Notes: generated by a model not told the origin, from the sequence alone. Counted from the first letter of the stretch, positions 44,819 to 54,202 are shown. The stretch: 64,000 bases of DNA from CAKZNE01 sp964485405 (GCA_964485405.1 CAZAJG010000005.1:62001-126000); one strand, 5' to 3'. Numbers and translations are program-made.

Positions 44819-44844
44819 TTTTATGCCCAAGCGAAATTTAAAAG

Positions 44845-45339
44845 TTAAACCTCTTGCAGTTTCTTTTTCTGAGTATGCAATAAATGAGCGCACCTCTCTT
44901 CAAAGCTGCGCTGAGAAATGGGATTTACCACATTCTCAAATAAGTGGGTAAGCTCTTCCGGGTGCTCTTTTCTCTTTTGAGTCTTCAAATCAAAGTAGGT
45001 GAATTTAGACCAGAGAATGGATTTTAAATGCGTTTTGGAGGCATCCCACATGCGCATTTCTACCAAAAGGTCGGTTTCCGAATAATGAATTAATTCTGAA
45101 TCAATCCGCACAGTTTCCATTAACCAGGCAGGTTTGAAATAAGCAATTTGATTGGAACCCACTACCCATCCTGCTTGATTTTCTTTGATGTGTTGGTACA
45201 TATCTAGATTGTAGTTTTCCAGAATTTGATCCTCCCGAGCATTGATGAAATAGTCTATGTAACTAGAGTTATTGAGGTGATTAAAAGGGTCACAATTTTG
45301 AAAACGAATTTTGGTTGTACTGCTGAGCGTCTTTTTCAT
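44845..45339 (-). CDS. Hotdog-fold acyl-CoA thioesterase (4HBT family)
   Basis: 164 residues. The N-terminus RFQNCDPFNHLNNSSYIDYF is the 4HBT/YbgC-like active-site region, with the catalytic Asp in CDP and HLNN following. Hydrolyses an acyl-CoA or similar thioester in the cytoplasm; substrate unknown. It lies 51 bases past the tetR stop, and a perfect 18-base palindrome identical to one ahead of tetR covers 18-35 bases upstream of its start. It is therefore very probably controlled by that TetR protein. Confidence 0.85.
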   Translation of the reverse strand: MKKTLSSTTKIRFQNCDPFNHLNNSSYIDYFINAREDQILENYNLDMYQHIKENQAGWVVGSNQIAYFKPAWLMETVRIDSELIHYSETDLLVEMRMWDASKTHLKSILWSKFTYFDLKTQKRKEHPEELTHLFENVVNPISQRSFEERCAHLLHTQKKKLQEV

Positions 45340-45356
45340 AATTAAGATTTAGTTTT

Positions 45357-45374
45357 AAATACCGATCGGTATTT
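45357..45374. promoter_or_regulatory. TetR-type operator upstream of the thioesterase gene
   Basis: AAATACCGATCGGTATTT, a perfect 18-base palindrome, between the tetR stop (45391) and the thioesterase start (45339). An identical copy stands at 46008-46025 ahead of tetR. I found no further full copy in the window. Confidence 0.85.
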
Positions 45375-45390
45375 GTTAGGGTAAATTTTT

Positions 45391-45975
45391 TTAGATTTTG
45401 ATATCGGTTTCTATTAAGTGTTCTATATGATCGAGCATATTTAAAAGGTGTTGCTCGTTTCCAAAAGTGAAAGCAATAAATACACTTCCTTCAATCATGG
45501 AATATAGATTTCCAGCGTAAATTTCAGCATCTATATCCTTCCTTATTTGACCTGCTTCTTGACCCGTGCGAATCACATTTGTTAGGCCTTTGTGAAGTTT
45601 AATGCCAAGCACTTTGGCTGCTTCAAATAGCTTGGGATTATTGTTTTGAGCATCAATACCTACATTGAGTAAGGGGCAGCCTCCTGCTTCTTTCGCTTTC
45701 GAATAATACCGTCTGTAATAAGAAACCAAAGCCCTGAGCTTGTCAATGCTCGAATCTTCATCCGCCATCATTTGATTTAACGGCTTAATTACTCTTTTTA
45801 CGTTGAGTTGAAAGGCTTGCAAAGCAAGATCCTCCTTACCTGAAAAGTTGCAATAAATTGCTCCTTTGGTTAAGCCAGTTGCTTTGGTTAAATCAGAGAG
45901 GCTGGTACCTACATAACCCTGCCTGTTAAAAACAGGGGCTACTTTTTCGAGTATGAAGGCAGCTGTATTTTCCAT
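45391..45975 (-). CDS. TetR/AcrR family transcriptional repressor
   Basis: 194 residues. The N-terminal helix-turn-helix (about 22-50: TSLSDLTKATGLTKGAIYCNF then GKEDL) is a textbook TetR DNA-binding domain. The C-terminal ligand domain (about 60-190) has GGCPLLNVGIDA, a pattern of the YxaF/LmrA-like or YcdC-like subgroup. Identical 18-base palindromes stand ahead of its own start and ahead of the thioesterase gene, so it should repress both. The ligand is unknown; an acyl-CoA or fatty acid would fit the target. It follows the TonB-dependent receptor on the same strand, separated by a hairpin. Confidence 0.92.
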   Translation of the reverse strand: MENTAAFILEKVAPVFNRQGYVGTSLSDLTKATGLTKGAIYCNFSGKEDLALQAFQLNVKRVIKPLNQMMADEDSSIDKLRALVSYYRRYYSKAKEAGGCPLLNVGIDAQNNNPKLFEAAKVLGIKLHKGLTNVIRTGQEAGQIRKDIDAEIYAGNLYSMIEGSVFIAFTFGNEQHLLNMLDHIEHLIETDIKI

Positions 45976-45998
45976 ATTGGAGGTAAAGGTAAAGAAAA

Positions 45999-46034
45999 AA
46001 ACGCTTCAAATACCGATCGGTATTTGAAGCGTTT
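45999..46034 (-). promoter_or_regulatory. 36-base perfect palindrome: tetR operator that also forms the TonB-receptor terminator
   Basis: The sequence from 45999 to 46034 reads the same on both strands. Its core AAATACCGATCGGTATTT (46008-46025) equals the operator at 45357. The outer arms (AAACGCTTC and GAAGCGTTT) are not in the other copy. On the minus strand the palindrome is followed by TTTTCTTT, so the transcript from the receptor gene can form an 18-bp hairpin with a U-tract, a terminator. The same site lies 24-59 bases ahead of the tetR start. Confidence 0.75.
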
Positions 46035-46067
46035 GAAACAAAAAATCAAACAAGTATTTTCTTCTGC

Positions 46068-48989
46068 TTAGATAGAGAGGTTAATTCGAGCGAAAACGTA
46101 TCTTCCATTGGCTCCAAATTGAGAAACCCTTCTTGGGTAAATAAATTGATCGCCATCGGTAAGAGAGGGGTGTCTTTCATCCGGGTAAATATCCAATAAG
46201 TTGTTGCCACCAATGGTAATGGAAAACTTGGGTGAGAAGCGATATCCGATGGAGAGATCGGTAATGATTTTGCCTGCATATACATCGTTCACATCTATTC
46301 CATTGGAATCATAACTATCCGCTTCTGTAACTTCGCCAAAATAGGTGTTGGCTAAAAGGAAGTTCCATTTGCGGATGGTAAGATTATTCATCAGATTAAC
46401 CTTGGTTCGAGGCATGGACTCTTCTAATAGGATTCTACTCTTTTCATTGAAGTAAACATCTTCAAAGCCGTTGAGTTGCTCGCTGCTGGCAATATCTCCT
46501 ACTTGACGCGTTTGGAGTAGAGAAGCGCCCAGGTTGGTTTTTAAACTCATCTGCTTGCCAAAGTAAGACGATTGTGATATGACCACCTCCACGCCATTGG
46601 TTCGTGTGTTAATAGCGTTGGAGAAGAACTGAACTTTTTCCGCTCCGGCAGCAGCAAGGATGTCTACTAAATCTTGTCTGCCATTGTCTAAAAAGCTTTC
46701 TTGAGTAAACATATCTGTAAGTATTACTCTATCGTTTATACGGGTTTGATATCCGTCTATAGAAAAGCTCAAGCCCCAGGCAGGTATTTTACCCGTAAAA
46801 CCGATGCTTATATCGTTCGAAGTTTCTTGAGTAAGTTCAGGAATACCAAGCTCTTGGGCTAAAGTACTGGTGTTGGATGCCGTGAGCACCTGTGCGCCAA
46901 TGCCGTCAATGAACTGTGTGCTTACGCTACTAAAGTTTATTTGATGTAAGGATGGAGCTCTAAAACCCGAACTCACCGAACCTCTCACCGCAAAATCTTC
47001 ATTTACATCAAAGCGGGAGGCAAGTTTATAGTTTACTGTAGAACCAAAATCGCTGTAATACTCATACCTTAAAGCTGCTTGCACTACAAATCGTGTACTA
47101 AAATCTAGCTCTGCATCCACATATGCCGCAAAACTTTGGCGAAAGGCATCTACAGAATTCTCCGGCTTAAATCCGGGAAATGCTTGTGCACCACCGGGTC
47201 TCACTCTTCCAAAAAAGTCTACCACTTTTAAAGAATCAGCTACCACATTGATGTTTTCAATCTGGTTTCCATTTACGTCATAAATCGCCCAAGCGTTTGG
47301 GTTTGCCGCCAGAACTTGATAGTTCTCCATTCTATATTCAGATCCAGTAGCAACATTTAAACCTTTAAAGAAGTCATCCCAACTTCGGGTCATATCAAAG
47401 TTGGTGGTGTTTTGTAGAAAAGACATATTCCAAGAGTCGAAACTTTCAGGAGAGGCACTTTGTAAGGATGCGTTGGTGGATTTATCGGCAACAAACTTGT
47501 AAATATTGGTTCCCCAAGTATTGCTTAAGTCGGTCTCCCATTTTCCTACATTTTGTAAAAGACCAACGGATAAAGATTGATCGGTAATATCCCCTAAACC
47601 TTCCGGTCTATGACCGTTTATGTTTAATGGAGTGTAGGTGCGTGATTGCGTAGGTCTACGATAATAGGCAAAACCTACACTTTTACGATGGCTGATACCA
47701 CCAAAAGCGTAGAGTTCTGAATTATCCATGGGTAAGCGCATATTCATAAAAAGCTTTCCCCCTCTTAATTCGGGCTGTCCAATATTCATTTGAAAGTCGC
47801 TACGGTCTAAACCACGAGCAGCCAGCTCGGCATCGCTATAGTCGATAGGGTTTTCATCATTATCTGATAACGCAAGTCTAACATCGTCTAAACTTGTGGC
47901 TGCAGCAATACTCGTTTGCACATCGGTACTAAAGTGTTCCACTTGAGAGGCGTATTGTTGGATAGCGCTTAAATCGTTTTGCAGGGTAGCCAAATTGCCT
48001 CCATTTTGGGCAGCTACCCATTCAATAGAATTGTAGCCATTAAAAATTTCTCCTGTAAAAGGACGGCTTCTGCTATTTCTGTTTCTAGAGTTTAAAGAGC
48101 CCGTTAGGTTGATAAACCCTCCTTTATCGCCAAGAGCTACGCCTCGGTTTATATTAAACTGCATCTCTTCACCGTCCATACCTCCATCAAAATTATTGCT
48201 ATTGGCACTCATATTAACACCAGAGTGAAAGGATACATCTAGGTTGTTGTAATCTTTTTTAAGTACGATGTTAATGATACCTGCAATGGCATCTGAACCA
48301 TACTGAGCGGCAGCACCGTCACGCAAAACTTCAACGCGTTCTATGGCAGCAATGGGAATGGCGTTCAAATCCGTTCCTACAGAACCTCGCCCTGGAGATC
48401 CGTTTACGTTTACCAAGGCAGTTGTGTGTCTTCTTTTTCCGTTAATCAAAACCAGAACCTGATCCGGACCTAAACCACGTAAAGAAGCAGGGTCAATATG
48501 ATCGGTTCCATCTGAAACCACTTGAGGTTGAGAAGTAAAAGAAGGAGCGATGTAGTTTAAAAGCTGATTGGCATTTACCTGAGGAAGATCAACCGCCAAA
48601 GCCTTAATGTCAATTACGTCAACAGGGACAGCACTTTTTAAAGCAGTACGGTTCTTATTCCTACTTCCAATTACGGTTACCTCATCCAAGTCTAATCCTG
48701 ACTCTTGCATGATGATGGTATTTAAAACCTTGCTTTCCGTCACTAAAAGTTCAGACGATTTAAAGCCAATAAATGAAAAGACTAGAGTTTGGCCAACTTG
48801 AGCTTGAATGGAGAAATTTCCTTGAGCATCAGTGACTGTTCCGGTTCTTGTGTCTTTGATAATTATATCTACACCGGGAAGAGGGCTTCCCGTATGGTCT
48901 TGAACGGTTCCTTTAACCGTTAAATCTTGGGAAAAACTTAGAAAAGAGAGGAGTATGCCGAATAGGCAAAGAGGAATTTTGGAAATCAT
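46068..48989 (-). CDS. TonB-dependent outer-membrane receptor
   Basis: 973 residues. Signal peptide about 1-20. A carboxypeptidase-regulatory-like domain (about 22-108, VKGTVQDHTGSPLPGVDIII, DAQGNFSIQA) is followed by a plug (about 112-240: VDVIDIKAL, NANQLLNYIAPSF, LRGLGPDQVLVLINGKRRH, VEVLRDGAAAQYGSDAIAGIINIVLKK) and a 22-strand barrel ending YVFARINLSI. The plug and the lack of a SusD gene mark it as a general TonB receptor (iron, vitamin or other ligand) rather than a clear SusC. It lies between the thioesterase/tetR pair and the starch locus, so its substrate is open. The shared sugar-locus motif is not seen ahead of it. Confidence 0.9.
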   Translation of the reverse strand: MISKIPLCLFGILLSFLSFSQDLTVKGTVQDHTGSPLPGVDIIIKDTRTGTVTDAQGNFSIQAQVGQTLVFSFIGFKSSELLVTESKVLNTIIMQESGLDLDEVTVIGSRNKNRTALKSAVPVDVIDIKALAVDLPQVNANQLLNYIAPSFTSQPQVVSDGTDHIDPASLRGLGPDQVLVLINGKRRHTTALVNVNGSPGRGSVGTDLNAIPIAAIERVEVLRDGAAAQYGSDAIAGIINIVLKKDYNNLDVSFHSGVNMSANSNNFDGGMDGEEMQFNINRGVALGDKGGFINLTGSLNSRNRNSRSRPFTGEIFNGYNSIEWVAAQNGGNLATLQNDLSAIQQYASQVEHFSTDVQTSIAAATSLDDVRLALSDNDENPIDYSDAELAARGLDRSDFQMNIGQPELRGGKLFMNMRLPMDNSELYAFGGISHRKSVGFAYYRRPTQSRTYTPLNINGHRPEGLGDITDQSLSVGLLQNVGKWETDLSNTWGTNIYKFVADKSTNASLQSASPESFDSWNMSFLQNTTNFDMTRSWDDFFKGLNVATGSEYRMENYQVLAANPNAWAIYDVNGNQIENINVVADSLKVVDFFGRVRPGGAQAFPGFKPENSVDAFRQSFAAYVDAELDFSTRFVVQAALRYEYYSDFGSTVNYKLASRFDVNEDFAVRGSVSSGFRAPSLHQINFSSVSTQFIDGIGAQVLTASNTSTLAQELGIPELTQETSNDISIGFTGKIPAWGLSFSIDGYQTRINDRVILTDMFTQESFLDNGRQDLVDILAAAGAEKVQFFSNAINTRTNGVEVVISQSSYFGKQMSLKTNLGASLLQTRQVGDIASSEQLNGFEDVYFNEKSRILLEESMPRTKVNLMNNLTIRKWNFLLANTYFGEVTEADSYDSNGIDVNDVYAGKIITDLSIGYRFSPKFSITIGGNNLLDIYPDERHPSLTDGDQFIYPRRVSQFGANGRYVFARINLSI

Positions 48990-49091
48990 TTTTGGTTGCT
49001 TATTGATATCAGGCGGTCAAGATAAATCAATAAGCTAGGGCTACAGGCGTGTCTACAATAAGTGCCGTTTTATTTGACACGGCTTGTAGTA

Positions 49092-49122
49092 AAAAAGCCA
49101 CTCCGAAACGAAGTGGCTTTTT
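49092..49122 (-). terminator. Terminator of the starch-binding-like T9SS protein gene
   Basis: Eleven-base arms AAAAAGCCACT (49092-49102) and AGTGGCTTTTT (49112-49122), loop CCGAAACGA, 21 bases past the stop at 49143, with A and T runs on both sides. Confidence 0.9.
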
Positions 49123-49142
49123 GTGTTGGATTGTGTTTCTGT

Positions 49143-50819
49143 TTACTGCACAACCACCTTATTGATATTGGTTTCACCCCTATTGTTTGTAACTTCAAGA
49201 AGGTAAATACCTTCTGATAAGTGATCTGCGCTGATTGTATACTTACCACTTACGTTGGAACTTTTATATACTTCCTTTCCAGAAATGTCTTTTATAGCAA
49301 GGTCAAATAGTTCATTCTCATCCAAAGTAATGGTTGTAGAACCGTTGAATGGATTCGGATAAACATCAATCGTTTGATTGCTGAAATTTTCATTTAAGCT
49401 GATGCTTAATGCCTCGCAGCTGTTCCATTTAAAAGCCAATATGTGTAATTGATCATCTGGACGCTCAAAGAAACGGTTTAAGCTACCTGTTCCGCTTGGC
49501 TCTGTGCAAGATGAGTCCATTAAACCTACCCAATCTTCTTCTTGCTCTGTACCGTCAGATTTTACATTCATAAACTTGTAAGCTACTTTTCCTGGGCAAA
49601 TGCCGGTGAAGGTAGTTTCAAAAACTCCTGGAGCTCCTGGCACAGGGTTCATTAAAGTTCTACCATCTTGCCAGTTTGGTGTTGTAAAATCACCAATTAC
49701 GTATACATCGTTTAAATCTGCAGGATTAGGAAATGTGGTCATATCTACAACAAAACGAAGATCTCCCGGAGCTGGTTTTGGAGTACATGCACCAAAAGCA
49801 TCTGCACCAAAACAACGCACCATAAGCACTGTATCGCTGGTTAACTGAACGGTTTTATCAGCACCACCTTCCCAGCTGGTGTTTCCGTTTTGGATAGAAC
49901 GCGCTTTGTATTTAAACTCAGGACCAGGAACCCTTACCGTAATGGAGTAAATATTATCTCCATCAGGATCGGTTAAATAATCTCCACCCGACCAAGAGTT
50001 TAATGGGCCAGCAATATCAGCAGAGTCAGAGGTCCAACCACAAAGGTTTTGCATATCTACATTTACGGTTACGTTAAATGTATCTGGAATAAAACAAGAC
50101 ATACATTGGCCAAAGCAAACCGCACCGTTGTTGTAAACCGTATCGCTGTTTACTGTAATTCCTCGGTTACCGTTTACCGCACAAGAACCCGGAACACTTT
50201 CGTCAGAGCCCCAAGCAGCACCATTAATGAATTTGAATTCAACCATGGTACCAGACATGATGTATTCTATGTGAGAATAAACACTATCGCTGTTTAAATC
50301 GGTCATAATGCTCGCTCCTGGAGTCCAGTTTGGAACATGCGAGTTACCGGTAACACTAATGGTGTCGTCTACATTTGTCTCTTGACTCATGTCTACAACG
50401 GTGGTTAAAGCGTGCATTCCTGCTGGAGCAGCTCCACCAAACATTACTGCTGCTAATACAGTGTCTCCTCTAACGGTAAACCAACGGTTGTCGTTTCCAC
50501 TTCCTCTATCTACCTGAACCGCTGCTGGTACAGACTCTACGCCTGGCCAGTCGTTATCGTTGATAAACTTAAACTGATAAGTTCCTGCCGGAAGGCTCAC
50601 TTGAACGTCATAAACAGTTCCACTGGAATTTGTCATAGAAGTAGCGGCAGGATCCCAGTTACCTGCAGCACCCGCTGCCATCTGAAAATCACCGGCTACA
50701 TGCACTCCGTTAGCACTGGGTGTAATTGCTCCAAGGTCTACCTGAAAGGTAACATTGTATTGAGCAAATGCTATACTGGAGGTTAATAATGCAACCATTA
50801 AAGAATAAAAGTTCCTCAT
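49143..50819 (-). CDS. T9SS-secreted protein with four tandem starch-binding-like domains
   Basis: 558 residues. Signal peptide 1-19. Four E-set/CBM-like units follow at about 20-130, 135-240, 245-340 and 350-465. Each opens with a strand like VTFQVDL or VNVDMQ, then a VAGDF or IGDFTTPNW segment, and YQFKF or YKFMN in a late strand, the layout of carbohydrate-binding modules that bind starch. The type A sorting domain begins at about 475 (IDVYPNPFNGSTTI, LSEGIYLLEV). It is divergent from an amylase gene at the edge of the maltose locus and shares the locus motif, so surface capture of alpha-glucans is a good guess. No catalytic domain. Confidence 0.78.
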   Translation of the reverse strand: MRNFYSLMVALLTSSIAFAQYNVTFQVDLGAITPSANGVHVAGDFQMAAGAAGNWDPAATSMTNSSGTVYDVQVSLPAGTYQFKFINDNDWPGVESVPAAVQVDRGSGNDNRWFTVRGDTVLAAVMFGGAAPAGMHALTTVVDMSQETNVDDTISVTGNSHVPNWTPGASIMTDLNSDSVYSHIEYIMSGTMVEFKFINGAAWGSDESVPGSCAVNGNRGITVNSDTVYNNGAVCFGQCMSCFIPDTFNVTVNVDMQNLCGWTSDSADIAGPLNSWSGGDYLTDPDGDNIYSITVRVPGPEFKYKARSIQNGNTSWEGGADKTVQLTSDTVLMVRCFGADAFGACTPKPAPGDLRFVVDMTTFPNPADLNDVYVIGDFTTPNWQDGRTLMNPVPGAPGVFETTFTGICPGKVAYKFMNVKSDGTEQEEDWVGLMDSSCTEPSGTGSLNRFFERPDDQLHILAFKWNSCEALSISLNENFSNQTIDVYPNPFNGSTTITLDENELFDLAIKDISGKEVYKSSNVSGKYTISADHLSEGIYLLEVTNNRGETNINKVVVQ

Positions 50820-50844
50820 AATAGTATGTTTAAGATTTAATTTG

Positions 50845-50857
50845 TTTACTTAGTGTA
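50845..50857 (-). promoter_or_regulatory. Sugar-locus motif, copy 1 (ahead of the starch-binding-like gene)
   Basis: Minus strand TACACTAAGTAAA, 26-38 bases before the start at 50819. Same orientation relative to its gene as the other copies. Confidence 0.45.
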
Positions 50858-50903
50858 ATAAATACAATTACTGTGCAATGTAGAAAAAAATTTTTGTTAA
50901 TTC

Positions 50904-50916
50904 TACATTAAGTGTG
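50904..50916 (+). promoter_or_regulatory. Sugar-locus motif, copy 2 (ahead of the GH13 gene at 50946)
   Basis: Plus strand TACATTAAGTGTG, 30-42 bases before the start at 50946. It agrees with copy 5 (TACACTAAGTTTG) at 11 of 13 positions and points toward its own gene. Confidence 0.45.
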
Positions 50917-50945
50917 TAAAATACAGTTTTTAAAAGCCTGATAAC

Positions 50946-52790
50946 ATGATGTTTGTTCGTGATTGGTGTCATAAGTACACTTATATTTTACTGTTACTCT
51001 TTTGTTTAGCTGAAAATTCGTCTGCTCAAACAACGGTCTACCCCCCGTTTTGGTGGAAGGGTATGGAGAACGATACCCTACATCTGATACTTCATAATGA
51101 GAAGGGTTTTAGCAAAATACCAGCGTTTAGTGGTGATGTAGTTGAGGTTTTGGACCTGGAAATTGCAGAGAATACACACTATGTCTTTGCATCGCTTTTT
51201 ATTAACGAGCATGGTAAAGATTCGGATTTTCGAATTAAAGTAGGAAGACAAAGGATCAAATATCTCCTTAAGGATCGTGAAAACAGGAATGTTGAAAGTT
51301 TGGACCAAAGTGATGTGATGTACTTAATTACGCCAGACCGTTTTGCCAACGGTGATCCAAAAAACGATTATGTAGAGGGAATGGCTGAGAAAGTTTACAG
51401 CCGAGATTCCATTTACGGCAGACATGGAGGCGATATTCAAGGGATTATCAATCAATTGGATTACATCCAAAATCTGGGTTTTAACTCTTTATGGATTTGC
51501 CCTTTGCAAACAAACGATCAGGAAGTAGCTTCCTATCATGGCTATGCAATAACGGATCACTACTCCATTGACCCTAGATTTGGCAGTAATGCTTTGTACG
51601 CAGAACTGGTGGATAAAATGCATCAAAAAGGAATGAAGATGGTGATGGATGTAGTGTATAATCATGTAGGTTTAAATCATCATCTGTTTACGGACTTACC
51701 CGATTCGAATTTCTTTCACTTCCATAAAGGTTATTCTAAAGGTTACAAGCAAACAAATTATCGTGCGGCTACTTTATTCGATCCTCACGTTTCGGATGGG
51801 GATGCGAAGACCTTTAAAGATGGTTGGTTTGTGCGTGATATGCCGGATATCAATCAGCAACACTCCCCTATGGCGCAATACCTTATTCAAAACTCCATTT
51901 GGTGGATTGAAGAGTTTGGCATAGATGCATTTAGAATAGATACGTATACTTATCCGGATCAAGCCTTTATGGCGGATTTAGCCCGAAGAATTAAAAAGGA
52001 GTATCCCAACTTTTTCATTTTTGGAGAAACTTGGGTACATGGGCCCGAAATTCAAAGCTATTTTGTGGAGAAAAACCCCTTTAACCCAATAGAATCGCAT
52101 ATGGATGCGGTAACGGATTTTCAACTGGCTTTTGCCATTCAAGAAGCGGTAAGTAGAGAACAAGGGTGGACAGAAGGCGTAGCGAAAGTTTATTATCGCT
52201 TGGCGGCAGATTATCTGTACCGGAACCCTGAAAAGCACGTTACTTTCCTTGATAATCATGATTTGGCTAGAATATTCGGTCATGTGAATGGGGATTTGAA
52301 TAAGATGGAAATAGCATTAGGGATGCTGTTTACCATGCGCGGTATTCCTTGTATGTATTATGGTACGGAGATTTTGATGCGCGGTGTGGAAAACCACGGA
52401 GTGATAAGAGAAGATTTTCCAGGAGGTTGGGTAGGCGATGAAATCAATAAATTCGACCCTGAACAGCTGTCTGAAAACGAGGGGCGTATTCAGTCTTACA
52501 TCACACATCTACTAGCTTGGCGATCTTCATCTAAAGCCATAACCCAAGGCAAGTTAAAGCACTTTGTTCCTCAAGATGGAGTGTATGTCTATTTCCGCTA
52601 CCATGAGGAGGATGTGGTTATGGTGGTGGTAAACTCTAATAACAACAAAGATGTAGAGGTAGACCTAAGCCGTTTTGAAGAGATTTGGCCTCAAGGCGCA
52701 AAGGGAAAAGATGTGATGAGCGATACCATTTTTGAATCCAATGTGTTGAAAACAGAGGCGTTATCTATTCAAATATTTCAACTTCAATAA
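50946..52790 (+). CDS. GH13 alpha-amylase / neopullulanase-type (SusA-like), secreted
   Basis: 614 residues. Signal peptide about 1-27 (LLFCLAENSSAQ). An N-terminal cyclomaltodextrinase-type domain (about 28-115) precedes the TIM barrel. Catalytic residues are D332 (AFRIDTY), E361 (FGETW) and D439 (FLDNHD), and VVYNHVG is conserved region I; a C-terminal beta domain ends the protein. Cleaves alpha-1,4 (perhaps alpha-1,6) bonds in maltodextrins, probably in the periplasm since it has no lipobox or sorting domain. It stands alone on the plus strand, divergent from the starch-binding-like gene, and ends 8 bases from the convergent MFS gene. Confidence 0.9.
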   Translation: MMFVRDWCHKYTYILLLLFCLAENSSAQTTVYPPFWWKGMENDTLHLILHNEKGFSKIPAFSGDVVEVLDLEIAENTHYVFASLFINEHGKDSDFRIKVGRQRIKYLLKDRENRNVESLDQSDVMYLITPDRFANGDPKNDYVEGMAEKVYSRDSIYGRHGGDIQGIINQLDYIQNLGFNSLWICPLQTNDQEVASYHGYAITDHYSIDPRFGSNALYAELVDKMHQKGMKMVMDVVYNHVGLNHHLFTDLPDSNFFHFHKGYSKGYKQTNYRAATLFDPHVSDGDAKTFKDGWFVRDMPDINQQHSPMAQYLIQNSIWWIEEFGIDAFRIDTYTYPDQAFMADLARRIKKEYPNFFIFGETWVHGPEIQSYFVEKNPFNPIESHMDAVTDFQLAFAIQEAVSREQGWTEGVAKVYYRLAADYLYRNPEKHVTFLDNHDLARIFGHVNGDLNKMEIALGMLFTMRGIPCMYYGTEILMRGVENHGVIREDFPGGWVGDEINKFDPEQLSENEGRIQSYITHLLAWRSSSKAITQGKLKHFVPQDGVYVYFRYHEEDVVMVVVNSNNNKDVEVDLSRFEEIWPQGAKGKDVMSDTIFESNVLKTEALSIQIFQLQ

Positions 52791-52798
52791 AGACAAAT

Positions 52799-54202
52799 TT
52801 AGGTAACAGAAAGTTCCGGGCTTTTTTGGTACGTTATAGCTTGCTTATTGGTTATAAACAGGGTAGAAAGCCCTCCCAAAATTAGAGATGTGCCTGCCAA
52901 CAGCATAGCATTAATGGCGCTATCGCCAAAAAGGTGTGTATATAAATAGTTGAGGCCACCTGTTGCTGCAATAATTTGGGGAATAACAATAAACATATTA
53001 AACAAGCCCATAAATACACCCATTTTTTTAGGATCAATAGAGCTGGATAACATGGCGTAAGGCATGGATAATATGCTTCCCCAAGAAATGCCAATGAGCA
53101 CAAAAGACCAGATTAAATGACTGGAGTTTTCAATAAAATACATAGAGATAAAGCCTAAGCCACCAAGAATAAGTGAGCCCATGTGTATGTATTTCCGATT
53201 GATTCTTTTACAGGAAGTATAGAAGGTAAGGAGCAATGCAAAAACCATGGATGAAAGGCCATAAAACCCCATATGTGAACCTACGAGATCCGCAGCATCA
53301 TTGTACTTTTTATCCGCAAGCGTATAAATTTGAACCTCTTGTTCTGTAGCGGTTTCTATATTAATGTCATCTGGTTTTGGCGACTTAAAAACATGGTCTG
53401 TTAAAGCAGGTGTGGCTAAGCTCCACATGGCAAAAAAAGCGAACCAGCTAAAGAATTGTACCAAGCCCAGTTTCGCCATAGTTTTAGGCATATTTACGAT
53501 GTTGTCTACAATCTCGTTGAGCGCTGTTCGTGCTCCTGCACTTGCCTTTTTCTCCGCCTTAAATTCCTCCATGTCTTCCGGTGGATATTCTGAGGTGGTA
53601 AAAACGGTGTAGAGTATAGAAGCGAGAAATACAAAGCCACCAATGGCAAAAGCTATTTTAACAGACATAGGAATGATGCCTGGCGCTGCTTCGTTGGAAA
53701 CGCCAAGATAATTCACCATAAGTGGGAGATTGCTAGCTACCCAGGTTCCGATACCAATAATAAGGGTTTGCATAACAAAGCCATAGCTTCTTTGCGAATC
53801 AGGAAGTTTATCTGCCACCAAAGCTCTAAAAGGCTCCATGCTAATATTGATGGAAGCATCCAATACCCATAGACAACCTGCGGCAATCCAAAGCAGAGGA
53901 GAGTGGGGGACAAAAAACAAGGTTATAGAGCTAAGAACCGCACCAATTAAAAAGTAAGGTCTTCTTCTACCCAGTTTTGGGTGCCAAGTGCGGTCGCTTA
54001 AATACCCAATAATGGGTTGAACCAATAGTCCGGTTAAGGGCGCTGCAATCCATAGCATCGGAATTTCATCTTTGGCGGCTCCAAGGGTTTGGAAGATTCG
54101 CGACATAAACCCTCCCTGAAGAGCAAACCCAAACTGGATGCCCAAAAAGCCAAAACTCATGTTCCAGATTTGCCAAAAACTCAGCTTCTTTTTTTGTGCC
54201 AT
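52799..54202 (-). CDS. MFS sugar transporter (SLC45/maltose-cation symporter-like)
   Basis: 467 residues, 12 predicted helices. After helix 2 the motif GYLSDRTWHPKLGRRRPY is the SLC45/GPH-like loop with basic GRRRP. The large central loop (about 200-250) is charged. Homologues in flavobacterial maltose loci sit beside maltose phosphorylase and are taken to import maltose with cations. Here it is the last gene on the minus strand of the locus, 72 bases after the preceding amylase stop, with its own inverted repeat AAGTGTA-ATTAG-TACACTT just upstream, so it may have a separate promoter. No ABC or PTS maltose system is present. Confidence 0.87.
   Translation of the reverse strand: MAQKKKLSFWQIWNMSFGFLGIQFGFALQGGFMSRIFQTLGAAKDEIPMLWIAAPLTGLLVQPIIGYLSDRTWHPKLGRRRPYFLIGAVLSSITLFFVPHSPLLWIAAGCLWVLDASINISMEPFRALVADKLPDSQRSYGFVMQTLIIGIGTWVASNLPLMVNYLGVSNEAAPGIIPMSVKIAFAIGGFVFLASILYTVFTTSEYPPEDMEEFKAEKKASAGARTALNEIVDNIVNMPKTMAKLGLVQFFSWFAFFAMWSLATPALTDHVFKSPKPDDINIETATEQEVQIYTLADKKYNDAADLVGSHMGFYGLSSMVFALLLTFYTSCKRINRKYIHMGSLILGGLGFISMYFIENSSHLIWSFVLIGISWGSILSMPYAMLSSSIDPKKMGVFMGLFNMFIVIPQIIAATGGLNYLYTHLFGDSAINAMLLAGTSLILGGLSTLFITNKQAITYQKSPELSVT

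Noticed and set aside
46068..48989. TonB receptor as the SusC of the adjacent starch locus.
   Set aside because: No SusD gene follows, the plug is of the general receptor type, the sugar-locus motif is absent from its upstream region, and a terminator separates it from the locus.
49054..49066. TACAATAAGTGCC downstream of the starch-binding-like gene, similar to the sugar-locus motif.
   Set aside because: It points away from both neighbouring minus-strand genes and matches only partly.
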